64,000 bases of DNA from Acidimicrobiales bacterium (GCA_041394265.1 JAWKIO010000005.1:3348001-3412000); one strand, 5' to 3'. Positions 24,587 through 33,639 are shown, counted from the stretch's first letter. The notes: a model not told the origin generated them from the letters alone. A program made the numbers and translations.

Positions 24587-25617
24587 GACGGTTGGCCACC
24601 TTCGAATGTCGGGGCCTGGGCCGGCGGGGCGATGGGCGGCGACGTCGGTGGCACAGCGGGCGGTGGCGAGTCGGTCGGACCGCCCGGTGGCGGCGGCGGC
24701 CCGCCAGTGAGGTTCAGGAACGCCGCTTCGAGGGTGGCCTTCTCGGTACGGAGTCCGGTCAGGTAGCGCCCGGCATCGGCAAGGGTCTTGGTGACCTGGG
24801 CGACGCGATCGAACGCGATGTCGACCACGATCTCGTTCGGGTGGGGCCGGGGACGAGCCGCAATGCCATGGGCCTGAAGGGCAGCGATCGCGCCGTCGCG
24901 GTCGGCGATCTCGACAACGACGAGATCGGGGCCAGCGTGGGTACGGACCTGGTCGAGCGAGCCGGAGGCGACGAGGTGTCCATGATGGATGATCGTGACC
25001 TGATCACAGACCTGCTCGATCTCGGCCAACTGGTGGCTGGACACCAGCACCGCCTTGCCCTCGTTGGCGATCTGGCGGATCAGCACCCGCATCTCGGCGA
25101 TACCGGCGGGATCGAGACCGTTGGCCGGTTCGTCGAGGATCAGCAGATCGGGGTTCTTGAGCAGGGCAGCGGCGATGGCGAGACGCTGCTTCATGCCGAG
25201 CGAGTAGCTCTCGAAGGAGTCCTTGCCCCGATCGGCGAGTCCGACGACCTGGAGCACGCGGTCGATCTCGCTCGACGGGAGGCCTGCCATGTCGGCGAGC
25301 AACTGCAGGTTCTTGCGGCCGCTGAACGGAGGAAAGAGCTTTGGGTTCTCGACGATCGCTCCGACGCGGGACGCAACGGTGTGGAACGCGTTGGTTGAAT
25401 CGGCACCGAAGACGCTCACCGACCCGGCGGTCGGTCGGATGAGGCCGAGCAGGCACCGGATCGTGGTGGTCTTGCCCGATCCGTTGGGGCCGAGGAAGCC
25501 GTGGACCGTACCGGGATGACCGAGCGTGAGGTCGAGGTTCTCGACCGCAACCACGTCGTCGTCCCGGCGACGGGAGTAGACCTTACGGAGACCGTGGACC
25601 TCGACGATGGCAGCCAT
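24583..25617 (-). CDS. ABC transporter ATP-binding protein with proline-rich tail
   Basis: A 344-aa ATPase. Walker A GPNGSGKTTT, the Q-loop region, signature SLGMKQRL, Walker B LLILDEPANGLDP and the switch His in VSSHQLAE are all intact. Residues about 305-344 form a Pro/Gly-rich tail (GGPPPPPGGPTDSPPPAVPP and onward), unusual for this family and possibly a protein-interaction tether. It drives the permease encoded by the overlapping downstream gene. The pattern is that of drug/lipid ABC-2 exporters. Confidence 0.93.
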   Translation of the reverse strand: MAAIVEVHGLRKVYSRRRDDDVVAVENLDLTLGHPGTVHGFLGPNGSGKTTTIRCLLGLIRPTAGSVSVFGADSTNAFHTVASRVGAIVENPKLFPPFSGRKNLQLLADMAGLPSSEIDRVLQVVGLADRGKDSFESYSLGMKQRLAIAAALLKNPDLLILDEPANGLDPAGIAEMRVLIRQIANEGKAVLVSSHQLAEIEQVCDQVTIIHHGHLVASGSLDQVRTHAGPDLVVVEIADRDGAIAALQAHGIAARPRPHPNEIVVDIAFDRVAQVTKTLADAGRYLTGLRTEKATLEAAFLNLTGGPPPPPGGPTDSPPPAVPPTSPPIAPPAQAPTFEGGQPS

Positions 25618-25700
25618 CGCGCCGAGGGTAGCCCTGCCCGCCGGCGTGGCGTGAGCATGGTCGGCGCCACCGACGCAGACCCGAGCGATACCTTCTGACG

Positions 25701-27008
25701 ATGGCGTTCTCCACCGACACCCGCACGATCGAGCCTGGCGACACCTACGTCGCCATCCGCGGCGAACGTTTCGACGGGCACGACTTCGTCGAGCAGGCGG
25801 TCGAGCGTGGCGCCTCGACGGTGATCGTCGAGCGGGCGTCGGTCGACGCCGGTCTTGCGGCGCCGGTTGGCGTGGAGATGGTCGTGGTCGACGACACGGT
25901 CGGTCATCTCACGGCGCTGGCGAGTGAGCGAGTGCGGCGGGCGGGCGCCGACGTGGTGGCGATCACGGGGTCGGTAGGCAAGACGACCACCAAGGGGGCG
26001 ATCGTCGCAGTCCTGCGGCAGTCCTTTCCCGTTGTCTATGCCCACGGCAATCTGAACACCCCATTGGGCCTGTCGCTCACCGTGCTGAATGCCGACGTGC
26101 TCGATCAGGCCGCGACCGTGAAGATCGTGATGGAGATGGGCGCCCGGCTGGTCGGCGACATTCGCGAGTTGGTGTCGCTGTTCCCGCCAACCGTCTCGGT
26201 CGTCACCAACGTGAAGCCGGTGCATCTCGAAACCTTCGGTTCGATCGAGGCGATCGAGCACGAGAAGGGCGAGCTGATCGCCGGCCTGCGGAGCGACGGC
26301 ACGGGCGTGCTGAACGCCGATGACCCACGAGTGGCGGCGATGGCGGTCCGAACGACGGCACGATGCGTGACCTTCGGTCGTTCCGAGACGGCCGACATCG
26401 GCCCGGGCGCCGTCACCGTGCCGTTGCCGATCCTGGGTGATCACGCAGTGATGACGGCGATGTCGGCCATCGCCGTCGGCCGGTCGTTGGGCATGGACGA
26501 CACAGCCATCGGCCGGGGCCTGTCGGCCATCGTCCCGGAACCGGGTCGACTCGTTCGGCTGCGCGGGCGGTCGGGGTCGACGCTGGTCGACGACACCTAC
26601 AACGCCTCACCCGATGCCACGATCGCGTCGCTCGACGTGCTGGCCTCGTTGCCCGCCACTCGTCGGATCGCATACTTGGGCGACATGCTCGAACTTGGAC
26701 CCGACGAGATCAGCGAGCACACACGCGTGCTGCTCCACGCCGTCGCCGTCGCCGATGAGGTCATCGTGGTCGGACCTCGCATGGAAAAGGCGGCGGAAGA
26801 CCTATCGGTCGACCGATACGCCGATTCGACCCTCGCCGCGGCTGCCATCGCATCGGATCCGACCCTCGCGCCACGCGCCGGCGACGCCATCTTGGTGAAG
26901 GGATCGCAGGGGATCCGCATGGAACGAGTGTCGGAAGCCCTCCTCGACCCCGAGGTCGATCCTGCCGAGGTGCTGCCGCGCCAGGCGGCGAGCTGGAAGG
27001 CGAAGTAG
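25701..27008 (+). CDS. murF: UDP-N-acetylmuramoyl-tripeptide--D-alanyl-D-alanine ligase
   Basis: A 435-aa Mur ligase that adds D-Ala-D-Ala to the UDP-MurNAc-tripeptide in the cytoplasm. Domains: an N-terminal MurF-type domain (TIEPGDTYVAIRGERFDGHD), a central ATPase with the P-loop ITGSVGKTTTKGAI, then TNVKPVHLETFGSIEAIEHEKGE in parts, and a C-terminal domain with LVDDTYNASPDATIASLDVL, the MurF-typical motif. It is divergent from the ABC ATPase gene with an 83-bp gap. In many actinobacteria murF sits in the dcw cluster; here it is isolated, so a MurF paralogue for a modified wall precursor is possible. Confidence 0.93.
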   Translation: MAFSTDTRTIEPGDTYVAIRGERFDGHDFVEQAVERGASTVIVERASVDAGLAAPVGVEMVVVDDTVGHLTALASERVRRAGADVVAITGSVGKTTTKGAIVAVLRQSFPVVYAHGNLNTPLGLSLTVLNADVLDQAATVKIVMEMGARLVGDIRELVSLFPPTVSVVTNVKPVHLETFGSIEAIEHEKGELIAGLRSDGTGVLNADDPRVAAMAVRTTARCVTFGRSETADIGPGAVTVPLPILGDHAVMTAMSAIAVGRSLGMDDTAIGRGLSAIVPEPGRLVRLRGRSGSTLVDDTYNASPDATIASLDVLASLPATRRIAYLGDMLELGPDEISEHTRVLLHAVAVADEVIVVGPRMEKAAEDLSVDRYADSTLAAAAIASDPTLAPRAGDAILVKGSQGIRMERVSEALLDPEVDPAEVLPRQAASWKAK

Positions 27009-27032
27009 CGACTCGGTCCTCGCTGGTCGAAC

Positions 27033-27971
27033 TCAATCGCAGAAGTGGCTCCGGAAGGCGTCGAGGAGCAGACCATCGTCGGCCGACCGCCCGTAGCGAA
27101 TCGGGGTTCGATCGCTCCACTCGACAGGCCGGGCGTCGAGGCCCCGTCGATCGGCGACGGTCTGGCCGTGAGTGGGTCCGCCGATGGCCACGGTGACCGG
27201 TCCCTCGGCGAGGTCGAAGGCATCGGGCACCGAGAGGTACAGCATCGCCGTGGGGTCGTGGGCCTGTACGCCGTCGACACCCTTCGCCCGATGGAAGCGC
27301 TCGTAGAAACGTGACACCTCCCGAAGGAAGTGGCCCCGCTCGCCGCCGTGGCGACCGAGGTCGTCGAGATAGCTCGACGTCATGAGCACGTTCGTCGTGA
27401 CGTCGAGCGGGACGAGCACGGTGTGCCACTCGGCGGCGAGCACCTGTTCGGCGGCGTAGGCGTCGTGGATGATGTTGGCCTCGGCCATCGGGCTGGCATT
27501 GCCCGGCACGCCGAACGCACCGCCCATGATGACGATCTCATCGACCCAGGCAGCAACCCGGGGTTCGATGGCAAGTGCCAGGGCGAGGTTGGTGAGCGGT
27601 CCGAGCGCGACGACCGACACCTCGCCGGGCTGCGCCGCCACCGTGTCGATGATGAGCTGCGCCGCCGAGAGCGAACCCGCCTCGACCGGCTCGACGCCGT
27701 GACCACAATCGCCGAGGCCATCGTCGCCGTGGACGAAGGCCGCCGGTGGGTGCGCCGGTCCGAAGAGCGGACGTTGGGCACCAGCGCCCAGCACGATCGG
27801 TGAGTCGGCAAACCGCTGGAGGACGCCGATGTTGGCGGTGGAGCGCGGCGTCAGACAGTTGCCGAAGATCGAGGTCATGGCGACGACATCGATGTCGGGA
27901 GCGGCGAACGCGTAGAGCACGGCGAGCGCGTCGTCGATGCCCGGGTCGGTATCGATCAGGACCTTTCGCAT
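27033..27971 (-). CDS. Inosine-uridine preferring nucleoside hydrolase
   Basis: A 312-aa purine/pyrimidine nucleoside hydrolase, which splits the N-glycosidic bond of ribonucleosides in salvage. The metal-binding N-terminal VLIDTDPGIDDALAVL is diagnostic, followed by TNIGVLQR-like NIGVLQRFADSP, VSVVALGPLTNLALAL, IVIMGGAFGVPGN and the C-terminal AHDPTAMLYL containing the fourth calcium ligand. The length is normal. It is transcribed 2 bp after the upstream YjbR-like gene in the same direction, so they form an operon. Confidence 0.93.
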   Translation of the reverse strand: MRKVLIDTDPGIDDALAVLYAFAAPDIDVVAMTSIFGNCLTPRSTANIGVLQRFADSPIVLGAGAQRPLFGPAHPPAAFVHGDDGLGDCGHGVEPVEAGSLSAAQLIIDTVAAQPGEVSVVALGPLTNLALALAIEPRVAAWVDEIVIMGGAFGVPGNASPMAEANIIHDAYAAEQVLAAEWHTVLVPLDVTTNVLMTSSYLDDLGRHGGERGHFLREVSRFYERFHRAKGVDGVQAHDPTAMLYLSVPDAFDLAEGPVTVAIGGPTHGQTVADRRGLDARPVEWSDRTPIRYGRSADDGLLLDAFRSHFCD

Positions 27972-27973
27972 CG

Positions 27974-28360
27974 TCAGCCCTGCTCGTCGAGCTGTTTGAC
28001 GAGCGTTTTCGGAGCGACCAACCGGTAGGCGTCTCGGATGATGGCGTCGACCTCATCCCAATCGGGGTCGACACCGAGGTCGACACCGATCCACCCCCGG
28101 TGGCCCACGTAGGCGGGGACGAAGAACCGTTCCGGTTCGCGACCGACCAGTTCGGCTTGCACACCGGCCGGTGCGGGGCACCACATGGCCAGACGCTCGT
28201 CGTCGTGGTGGCCGTCCCAGAGCTGGGCGATCACCTTCTTGTCGCGGACGAAGAACGTCGGCGTCTGATGGCTCGGTCGCTCGTTGACGTCGGGCAGGGC
28301 GAGCGCGATGCGTTGGAGCTGCTGCAGCGCCGCCTCACCGGCCGGAGAATGTATCGCCAT
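27974..28360 (-). CDS. MmcQ/YjbR-family protein
   Basis: A 128-aa protein of the MmcQ/YjbR fold. Typical features are the N-terminal helix with ALALPDVNERPSHQTPTFFVRDKKVIA, a strand ending LAMWCPAP, the FFVPAYVGHRGWIGVDL block and a final helical DAYRLVAPKTLVKQL. The fold resembles double-wing DNA-binding proteins, but the biochemical role is unknown. It precedes the nucleoside hydrolase by 2 bp and is divergent from menA, sharing a 90-bp gap. Confidence 0.85.
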   Translation of the reverse strand: MAIHSPAGEAALQQLQRIALALPDVNERPSHQTPTFFVRDKKVIAQLWDGHHDDERLAMWCPAPAGVQAELVGREPERFFVPAYVGHRGWIGVDLGVDPDWDEVDAIIRDAYRLVAPKTLVKQLDEQG

Positions 28361-28450
28361 CGTCCCAGCATGCCAGAGCGCGCCCGCCTCACCCGCCTCG
28401 TTCCACTCGACAGACTCCCGCCCCAGTGCCCACGAGTACAGTGCGTCGCT

Positions 28451-29326
28451 GTGACCACCAATCGCTGGGTACTCGGAGCCCGACCTCGCACCTTGCCCGC
28501 CGCGGTCGTCCCCGTCGCCGTTGGCACGGCGGCCGCCGTCGGTGTCGCCGAGGGCGGCATCATCTGGTGGCGAGCGGTGGCGGCGATGGTCGTGTCGTTG
28601 GCGCTCCAGATCGCGACCAACTACGTCAATGACTATGCCGACGGCGATCGAGGTACCGACGACGCCCGGGTCGGTCCGGTTCGTCTGGTCGCCTCCGGCC
28701 TGGCAACGTCGGGCGAGGTCAAGCGAGCTGCCGCTGCTGCGTTCGCGGTTGCGGGCATCGTGGGCGGCGCACTCGCGGTTGCGGTCGGCCCGGAGCTGTT
28801 CGTCGTTGGTGCGGCATCGATCCTGGCCGGTTGGGCCTACACCGGAGGTCCGAAGCCCTACGGCTACCTCGGGTTGGGCGAGGTGTTCGTCTTCGTGTTC
28901 TTCGGTCTGGTCGCCACGGTCGGCTCGACCTACGTGCAGACCGAGTCGATCACCGAGTTGTCGGTGGTGGCGGCCGTCCCGGTCGGTTTGCTCTCGGTGG
29001 CACTGCTCGTGGTGAACAACCTGCGCGACATCCCGGGTGACACGGTGTCGGGGAAGCAGACCTTGGCGGTTCGGATGGGCGACCCGGCCACGCGCAACCT
29101 CTATCTCGCACTGTTCGCCCTGGTTGGCGTCTTCATCCTGGTGGCAGCCGTCGATCGACCGCCAGCGGCCATCGCCCTGGTCGGGCTCCTTCTGGCTGCA
29201 GCCCCGATTCGGGCGGTTCGCGAGGGCGCGCTCGGCCCGGCGCTGATCCCGGTGCTCGGAATGACGGGCAAGGCTCAGCTCGCCATCGGGGCACTCTTCG
29301 CCGTCGGATTGGCGATCGGCGGCTGA
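28451..29326 (+). CDS. menA: 1,4-dihydroxy-2-naphthoate polyprenyltransferase
   Basis: A 291-aa integral membrane UbiA-family prenyltransferase that attaches the isoprenoid side chain in menaquinone synthesis. It starts WVLGARPRTLPAAVVPVAVG and carries the first Asp-rich motif NYVNDYADGDRGTDD and the second NNLRDIPGDTVSGKQTLAVRMGD in parts, which bind Mg-diphosphate. Eight to nine hydrophobic segments fit the family. The GTG at 28451 is the only start near the conserved N terminus; a long upstream extension of the frame lies over the opposite-strand gene. Other men genes are not in the window. Confidence 0.93.
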   Translation: MTTNRWVLGARPRTLPAAVVPVAVGTAAAVGVAEGGIIWWRAVAAMVVSLALQIATNYVNDYADGDRGTDDARVGPVRLVASGLATSGEVKRAAAAAFAVAGIVGGALAVAVGPELFVVGAASILAGWAYTGGPKPYGYLGLGEVFVFVFFGLVATVGSTYVQTESITELSVVAAVPVGLLSVALLVVNNLRDIPGDTVSGKQTLAVRMGDPATRNLYLALFALVGVFILVAAVDRPPAAIALVGLLLAAAPIRAVREGALGPALIPVLGMTGKAQLAIGALFAVGLAIGG

Positions 29327-29367
29327 GGAAGCGACTCAACTCCCCTCCGGGTCGTGCCGATGGAGGA

Positions 29368-30264
29368 GTGGTGAGTTCATCGCTGGAGATCTCCGCGGGC
29401 ACGTCCCGGCGCCAGGGCGGACCGTCGCGCCTGGACACGAGACGCCAGCAGAAGATCGCCAACATGGTCGACGGCTACCGTTCGACCGCAACCATCGCTG
29501 CTGCACTTCGCAACGTGTTCCTGATCTGGACGATCCCGAGCGTTGCGCTGGTTCTGCTCGGCGTCCTCGCGCTCGAACGCCATCGCTACAGCTCGGTCGA
29601 CGATGTCGTCACGCGATCGATCAGCGCACTCCAGGTCGCACTCAGTCTGTTGTCGTTCGCCACCTTCGTCGGCTGCGTGGTCTTCGCCGTGCTGTCGTGG
29701 AACAACGTTCGTTGTGTCGGAAAGAGCACCCGTATCAAGTACTGGGACATCGCCAAGCGGCACATCAGTGCGTTCGCCATGGGCATCGTCTGTTTCGTCG
29801 TCTCGATCTTCTTCGCCGACCTCGCACCGATCTTCCTCGTTGTGGCCGTCCTCCTCTGGGCCTATTCGGGCATGTTCATGTGGAGCTGGTTGTTCGAAAT
29901 CGTCCGCATGCTGTGGCGCAGCGGCTCGCCGCCGGTCGGCTACGAGGATGAACTGCCGCACTGGGGCATCGTCTGGATGGTCGCGCTCGTCACCTACTTC
30001 GGCTGCAACGGGTATGACGAGATCCGGGCTGCCCAGCCGAAGCTGTTTGCCATTCTCACGATCATCAGTGGCGTCAGCGCGTTCGTCGCTGCCGCGCTGG
30101 CCAGCCGTCTGGTGGTGGCCATCTCGCAGCGTCACGATGCCCGGCTGACGACCATCCTGACCCAGCTCGACGCCGATTCGGGCAACGACGGTTCGCTGGT
30201 CACGACCAAGCAGATCGAGTCGGCGTGGGAGCGCTCGCAGGCGCTGGTGTCGTTCGACATCTAG
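29368..30264 (+). CDS. Multi-pass membrane protein (DUF4328-like)
   Basis: A 298-aa membrane protein with about six hydrophobic segments (around residues 50-70, 90-110, 135-155, 160-180, 205-225 and 230-250). The arrangement, with SWNNVRCVG after the second helix and a cytosolic C-terminal tail ending RSQALVSFDI, resembles DUF4328-type actinobacterial membrane proteins. GGAGG directly precedes two adjacent GTG codons (29368, 29371), either of which may be the start. No function is known. It follows menA by 41 bp but may be separate. Confidence 0.65.
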   Translation: MVSSSLEISAGTSRRQGGPSRLDTRRQQKIANMVDGYRSTATIAAALRNVFLIWTIPSVALVLLGVLALERHRYSSVDDVVTRSISALQVALSLLSFATFVGCVVFAVLSWNNVRCVGKSTRIKYWDIAKRHISAFAMGIVCFVVSIFFADLAPIFLVVAVLLWAYSGMFMWSWLFEIVRMLWRSGSPPVGYEDELPHWGIVWMVALVTYFGCNGYDEIRAAQPKLFAILTIISGVSAFVAAALASRLVVAISQRHDARLTTILTQLDADSGNDGSLVTTKQIESAWERSQALVSFDI

Positions 30265-30294
30265 GTTTGAACGACCGAGGCCGGCGCCTCGTCA

Positions 30295-31320
30295 TCAGTT
30301 GACGATGTCGGCGATCTGTCGGAGCAGCGGCGGTGGGCCGCTGACGACGAGCGTGTCGACCACCGACTCCTCCCACGCGGCCAGGTCGTCGCGAATCTTG
30401 TCGGGCGGGCCGACCAAGGCGACGGCCTCGACCATCTCGGTGGGCACGGCAGCGATGGCAGCACCCTTGTCGCCGGCGAGGTAGAGGTCCTGGATCGTGG
30501 CGCATGCGTCATCGAACCCCATCCGGCTGAAGACGTTGAGGTGGAAGTTGGCCTCCTTGGCGCCCATGCCGCCGGCGTAGAGCGCGAGCATCGGCCGGAT
30601 GGCATCAGCTGCCTTCTCGATGTCGTCGCCCACCACGACCGGGACGACCGCCGCGACGTCGAATGCGTCGGGAGTGGTGTGCGCACCCGGTCGAGCGAAG
30701 CCCTCCGCAAGCGCCGACGCATAGAAGTCGTTGTCCTTGGGTGAGAAGAAGAGCGGAAGCCAGCCGTCGGCGATCTCTGCCGTGAGTGCGACGTTCTTCG
30801 GCCCCTCGGCACCGAGATAGATGGGAATGTCGGTCCGGTAGGGATGGATGGTCGACTTGAGCGGCTTGCCGAGCCCGGCGCCACCGTCGAACGGGAGCTG
30901 ATAGTGGTCGCCGTCGTAGGCCACGGGCTCCTCACGAGCGATCACCTTGCGCACGATGTCGACGTACTCCCGGGTACGCGCCAGCGGCTTGGGATACGGC
31001 TGGCCGTACCAGCCCTCGACCACCTGCGGGCCCGAGGCACCGAGGCCGAGACGGAAGCGGCCGCCCGACAGGTGATCCATCGTCATGGCGGCCATGGCCA
31101 TCGCCGTCGGCGTGCGGGCGGACAGTTGGCAGATCGAGGTGCCGAGCCCGATCGTCGAGGTCGACGCGCCCCACCAGGCGAGTGGGGTGAGTGCGTCGGA
31201 CCCGTAGGCCTCGGCGGTCCAGATGCTGTCGAACTCGAGCGCTTCGGCCGTCTGGATCTGTTCCATCGCGCCGGCGGGCGCCCCCTTGCCCCAGTAGCCA
31301 AGTCCTAGTGCCAAACGCAT
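30295..31320 (-). CDS. Luciferase-like F420-dependent oxidoreductase
   Basis: A 341-aa TIM-barrel flavin/F420 oxidoreductase. Signatures: MRLALGLGYWGKG, QTAEALEFDSIWTAEAYG, IGLGTSICQLSARTPTAMAM, TMDHLSGGRFRLGLGASGPQVVEGWYG in parts, and YLGAEGPKNVALTAEIADGW. This layout matches the mycobacterial-type F420-dependent LLM subfamily. The start at ATG 31320 fits the conserved first strand. Divergent from the J-domain gene. The substrate is unknown, possibly lipid or xenobiotic. Confidence 0.88.
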   Translation of the reverse strand: MRLALGLGYWGKGAPAGAMEQIQTAEALEFDSIWTAEAYGSDALTPLAWWGASTSTIGLGTSICQLSARTPTAMAMAAMTMDHLSGGRFRLGLGASGPQVVEGWYGQPYPKPLARTREYVDIVRKVIAREEPVAYDGDHYQLPFDGGAGLGKPLKSTIHPYRTDIPIYLGAEGPKNVALTAEIADGWLPLFFSPKDNDFYASALAEGFARPGAHTTPDAFDVAAVVPVVVGDDIEKAADAIRPMLALYAGGMGAKEANFHLNVFSRMGFDDACATIQDLYLAGDKGAAIAAVPTEMVEAVALVGPPDKIRDDLAAWEESVVDTLVVSGPPPLLRQIADIVN

Positions 31321-31456
31321 GAGATGCTCCCCGAGTGTCGATGGGCACGCGGCCCGAGTGGTCCTGACAACGACGGACGTGACGCCCCTTCGATCCGTCG
31401 GTCGCTGTGTAGCATCCCTACGCTGTCCGGGTCGAGACTCGAAAGGTTCCACCCCC

Positions 31457-32131
31457 TTGCCCCCTCCCACGAAGAACCACTACGAGGTTCTTGGCGTGCC
31501 GGCGAGCTCGTCACACGAGGAGATCCGCCGCGCCTACCACGAGCAGGCTCGGCGCTGGCATCCCGACCGCTTCCAGGAGATGCCGGCGGCCGAGGCCGAG
31601 CGGGCCGAACTCTCGATGCGCGACGTCAACGAGGCGTGGCGAGTCCTGGGCGATCAGCAACGTCGCACGACCTACGACCATTCCCTCGCCGGGCCGGTGC
31701 GCCAGCCCCGACCGGGAGTGCAGACGTCGGCCGACGGCGTCACCCGGATCGACCCTCGCCTCCTCGATCCGGAGTTTCTCGCCGCCCGGCGCCGCAGCCA
31801 GGCCGACGACATCGAGTACAAGAACTCCTGGATGCTCCGAGTGCTCCCGATGGCGGCGTTCATCGTCCTCATCGTGGGCATCATCGTGTTCACGGCCTAC
31901 GCGCGAACCCCCGGCACGGCCATCACGACCACCACGTTCCGAGGCCCCGACATCGGCATCGACCCGGGAGCCTGCGTTCGCCGCTTGCCCGACGCCGGGT
32001 TGCTCGCGCTCCCGTGCGACGGCAACGAGGACGGTGTGCTGATTGCCGTCACGCTCCCGGGCGCCACCTGCCCCGAGGGCACGAAGCTGACCCAGCCCGT
32101 GAAGGATGGCATGACGGCCTGCCTCGGCTGA
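31457..32131 (+). CDS. J-domain membrane protein
   Basis: A 224-aa protein with an N-terminal DnaJ J domain (HYEVLGVPASSSHEEIRRAY, the HPD tripeptide in RWHPDRF, and VNEAWRVLGD), which would stimulate an Hsp70 (DnaK) at the membrane. A single transmembrane helix follows (about 133-155; LRVLPMAAFIVLIVGIIVF) and then a C-terminal extracytoplasmic region with two widely spaced cysteines. The start is TTG 31457, preceded by GAAAGG; no ATG fits. It lies upstream of the lanthipeptide locus by 62 bp to the next gene, but a functional link is not shown. Confidence 0.85.
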   Translation: MPPPTKNHYEVLGVPASSSHEEIRRAYHEQARRWHPDRFQEMPAAEAERAELSMRDVNEAWRVLGDQQRRTTYDHSLAGPVRQPRPGVQTSADGVTRIDPRLLDPEFLAARRRSQADDIEYKNSWMLRVLPMAAFIVLIVGIIVFTAYARTPGTAITTTTFRGPDIGIDPGACVRRLPDAGLLALPCDGNEDGVLIAVTLPGATCPEGTKLTQPVKDGMTACLG

Positions 32132-32193
32132 GCTGTAACTCGGTGCGTTCGACGGCGTCAACGGTGACATGCCGTCTGTCGCTGCCATCACCC

Positions 32194-33054
32194 ATGCCGA
32201 TTGATCGACTCCGGCTGTCGGTGATCGACACCGGCTGGCCCACGAATATGCGTCGCCTGGCACCTCTCGCTGACGAACTGGGCTACGAGCGATTTTGGCT
32301 GACCGAGCACTACTCGTCGAGTCAGTCGGCGTCCCCGACCGTGCTCGCAGGCATCGCTGCCGGTCTCACCACACGCCTTCGGATCGGCACCGCCGGAGTG
32401 CTGCTGAACTTCCGGAGTCCGATGTCGGTCGCTGCCGACTTCGCCGTCCTCGAATCGTTCCATCCGGGACGCATCGATCTTGGTGTCACCAGCTCGCTGG
32501 CGGGCGGTGGCGCGGTGGCACGCCGCCTGCTCGATGGCCGCCCGGATCCGAGCCGGGCGTCATATGAACAGCGGGTCGAAGCGCTGGCGCAGATGGTTGT
32601 GGAAGGCGCCGTCGACGACGATGGCCAATCGGCGCTCGGACCAGCGTCTACGTCGACACCTGAGATTTGGATCTGTGGCGTCAGCCCAACCAGCGCCGAA
32701 CTGGCCGGGCGCCTCGGGTGCAGCTACTCGTTCCACGACCATCTCAAGCCCGCCGGTACCGACGGGGCGTCGGTGGTGGCGACCTACGTTCGTTCCTTCA
32801 AGGCGACCGATCGCCAGGCGGAGCCGCGCTACAACGTTGCGGCCTACGGCAGCTGTGTGACCGCAGCGGCGAGCGTGGTGCCAGAGATGCCGGCGTCGTA
32901 TGGCGGCACGCCTGAGGAGTGTCGGGTGCAGCTCTGTGAGCTGGCGGCGAGGTACCAGACGAACGAGATCGTGATTCAAGACCTGTCGATGTCGCTCGAC
33001 CAGCAGGCGGCAGCGTATGTCGCACTCGCCCGGCAATTCGAGCTCGGCGTGTAA
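32194..33054 (+). CDS. Luciferase-like monooxygenase/reductase next to the lanthipeptide precursor
   Basis: A 286-aa luciferase-like protein of the MsnO8-like branch: LRLSVIDTGWP, LAPLADELGYERFWLTEHYS, IAAGLTTRLRIGTAGVLL and DFAVLESFHPGRIDLGVTSS. It ends 55 bp before the precursor gene on the same strand, so it is probably co-transcribed. In known lanthipeptide pathways, luciferase-like enzymes do at least two jobs: S-oxidation (GarO in actagardine) and F420H2-dependent reduction of dehydro residues to D-amino acids (LanJ_C type, lexapeptide). Either role is possible here; the sequence resembles the flavin-dependent branch. ATG 32194 begins at the conserved strand. Confidence 0.8.
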   Translation: MPIDRLRLSVIDTGWPTNMRRLAPLADELGYERFWLTEHYSSSQSASPTVLAGIAAGLTTRLRIGTAGVLLNFRSPMSVAADFAVLESFHPGRIDLGVTSSLAGGGAVARRLLDGRPDPSRASYEQRVEALAQMVVEGAVDDDGQSALGPASTSTPEIWICGVSPTSAELAGRLGCSYSFHDHLKPAGTDGASVVATYVRSFKATDRQAEPRYNVAAYGSCVTAAASVVPEMPASYGGTPEECRVQLCELAARYQTNEIVIQDLSMSLDQQAAAYVALARQFELGV

Positions 33055-33109
33055 CCCGACCACCGGCCGATCGTCACGTAGACACACCATGACCATGAGG
33101 GAGTCAAGC

Positions 33110-33538
33110 ATGTCAACCACCGAAGCCACCATCGATGCACACAGCGCTGTCGAGATGATCCTGAGCAATCGGGTGTCGAACGAGCCCGGGTTCCTGGAGC
33201 GACTGGTGCTCGACCCGGATGGAACGGTTGCTCCAATCATTGCCGAGGTCGCCGAGAACGACGACCTCGATCTGTCCGACTATCGGATCAACGTGCACGT
33301 CGAAACACCAAAGAGCCTGCACTTCACGGTGAAGACCAACGACGACGCCGAAGTCGGCGGATTTGCGATGAGCGGTCTCAAGATGGATCTGGGCTTCGAC
33401 GTTGCCCGGCCGATCTTCGGCGCAAAGGACGGAGGCACCGTCGGCAACAACACCACGACCGACACGGCATGTCACACCAACGTCTGCAAGTCGAAGGCCG
33501 CAGGTTCCTGCCCTGCCCCGAGCTTCAAGCTGGCCTGA
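33110..33538 (+). CDS. lanA: Lanthipeptide precursor with NHLP-type leader
   Basis: A 142-aa precursor. Residues 1-84 resemble nitrile-hydratase-like leader peptides: a helix (SAVEMILSNRVSNEPGFLER), a LVLDPDGTVAPIIAE segment, and a strand ending HVETPKSLHFTV. Two Gly-Gly sites follow, at 83-84 (DAEVGG) and 108-109 (AKDGG). The region after the second is a typical lanthipeptide core of 33 residues with Cys at 121, 126 and 134, Thr at 110, 115-117, 119 and 123, and Ser at 128, 133 and 138, so up to three (methyl)lanthionine rings. ATG 33110 is chosen for GAGGGAG six bases upstream; two in-frame ATGs lie just before. LanM is directly downstream. Confidence 0.88.
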   Translation: MSTTEATIDAHSAVEMILSNRVSNEPGFLERLVLDPDGTVAPIIAEVAENDDLDLSDYRINVHVETPKSLHFTVKTNDDAEVGGFAMSGLKMDLGFDVARPIFGAKDGGTVGNNTTTDTACHTNVCKSKAAGSCPAPSFKLA

Positions 33539-33544
33539 GCATCG

Positions 33545-33575
33545 GCGGCGTCGGTCGAGAGGAGGCCGACGCCGC
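33545..33575 (+). promoter_or_regulatory. Hairpin between precursor and synthetase genes
   Basis: GCGGCGTCGG (33545-33554) pairs perfectly with 33566-33575 around an 11-nt loop, six bases after the precursor stop. There is no T-tract. Partial-terminator or mRNA-stabilising hairpins between precursor and modification genes are common in lanthipeptide operons and let the precursor be made in excess. Confidence 0.6.
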
Positions 33576-33639
33576 TCGCTACGTTGTCGATGAGACGTAT
33601 CGATCACCCGGTGAGGGCATTGCTGGGACGAGGACCAGC

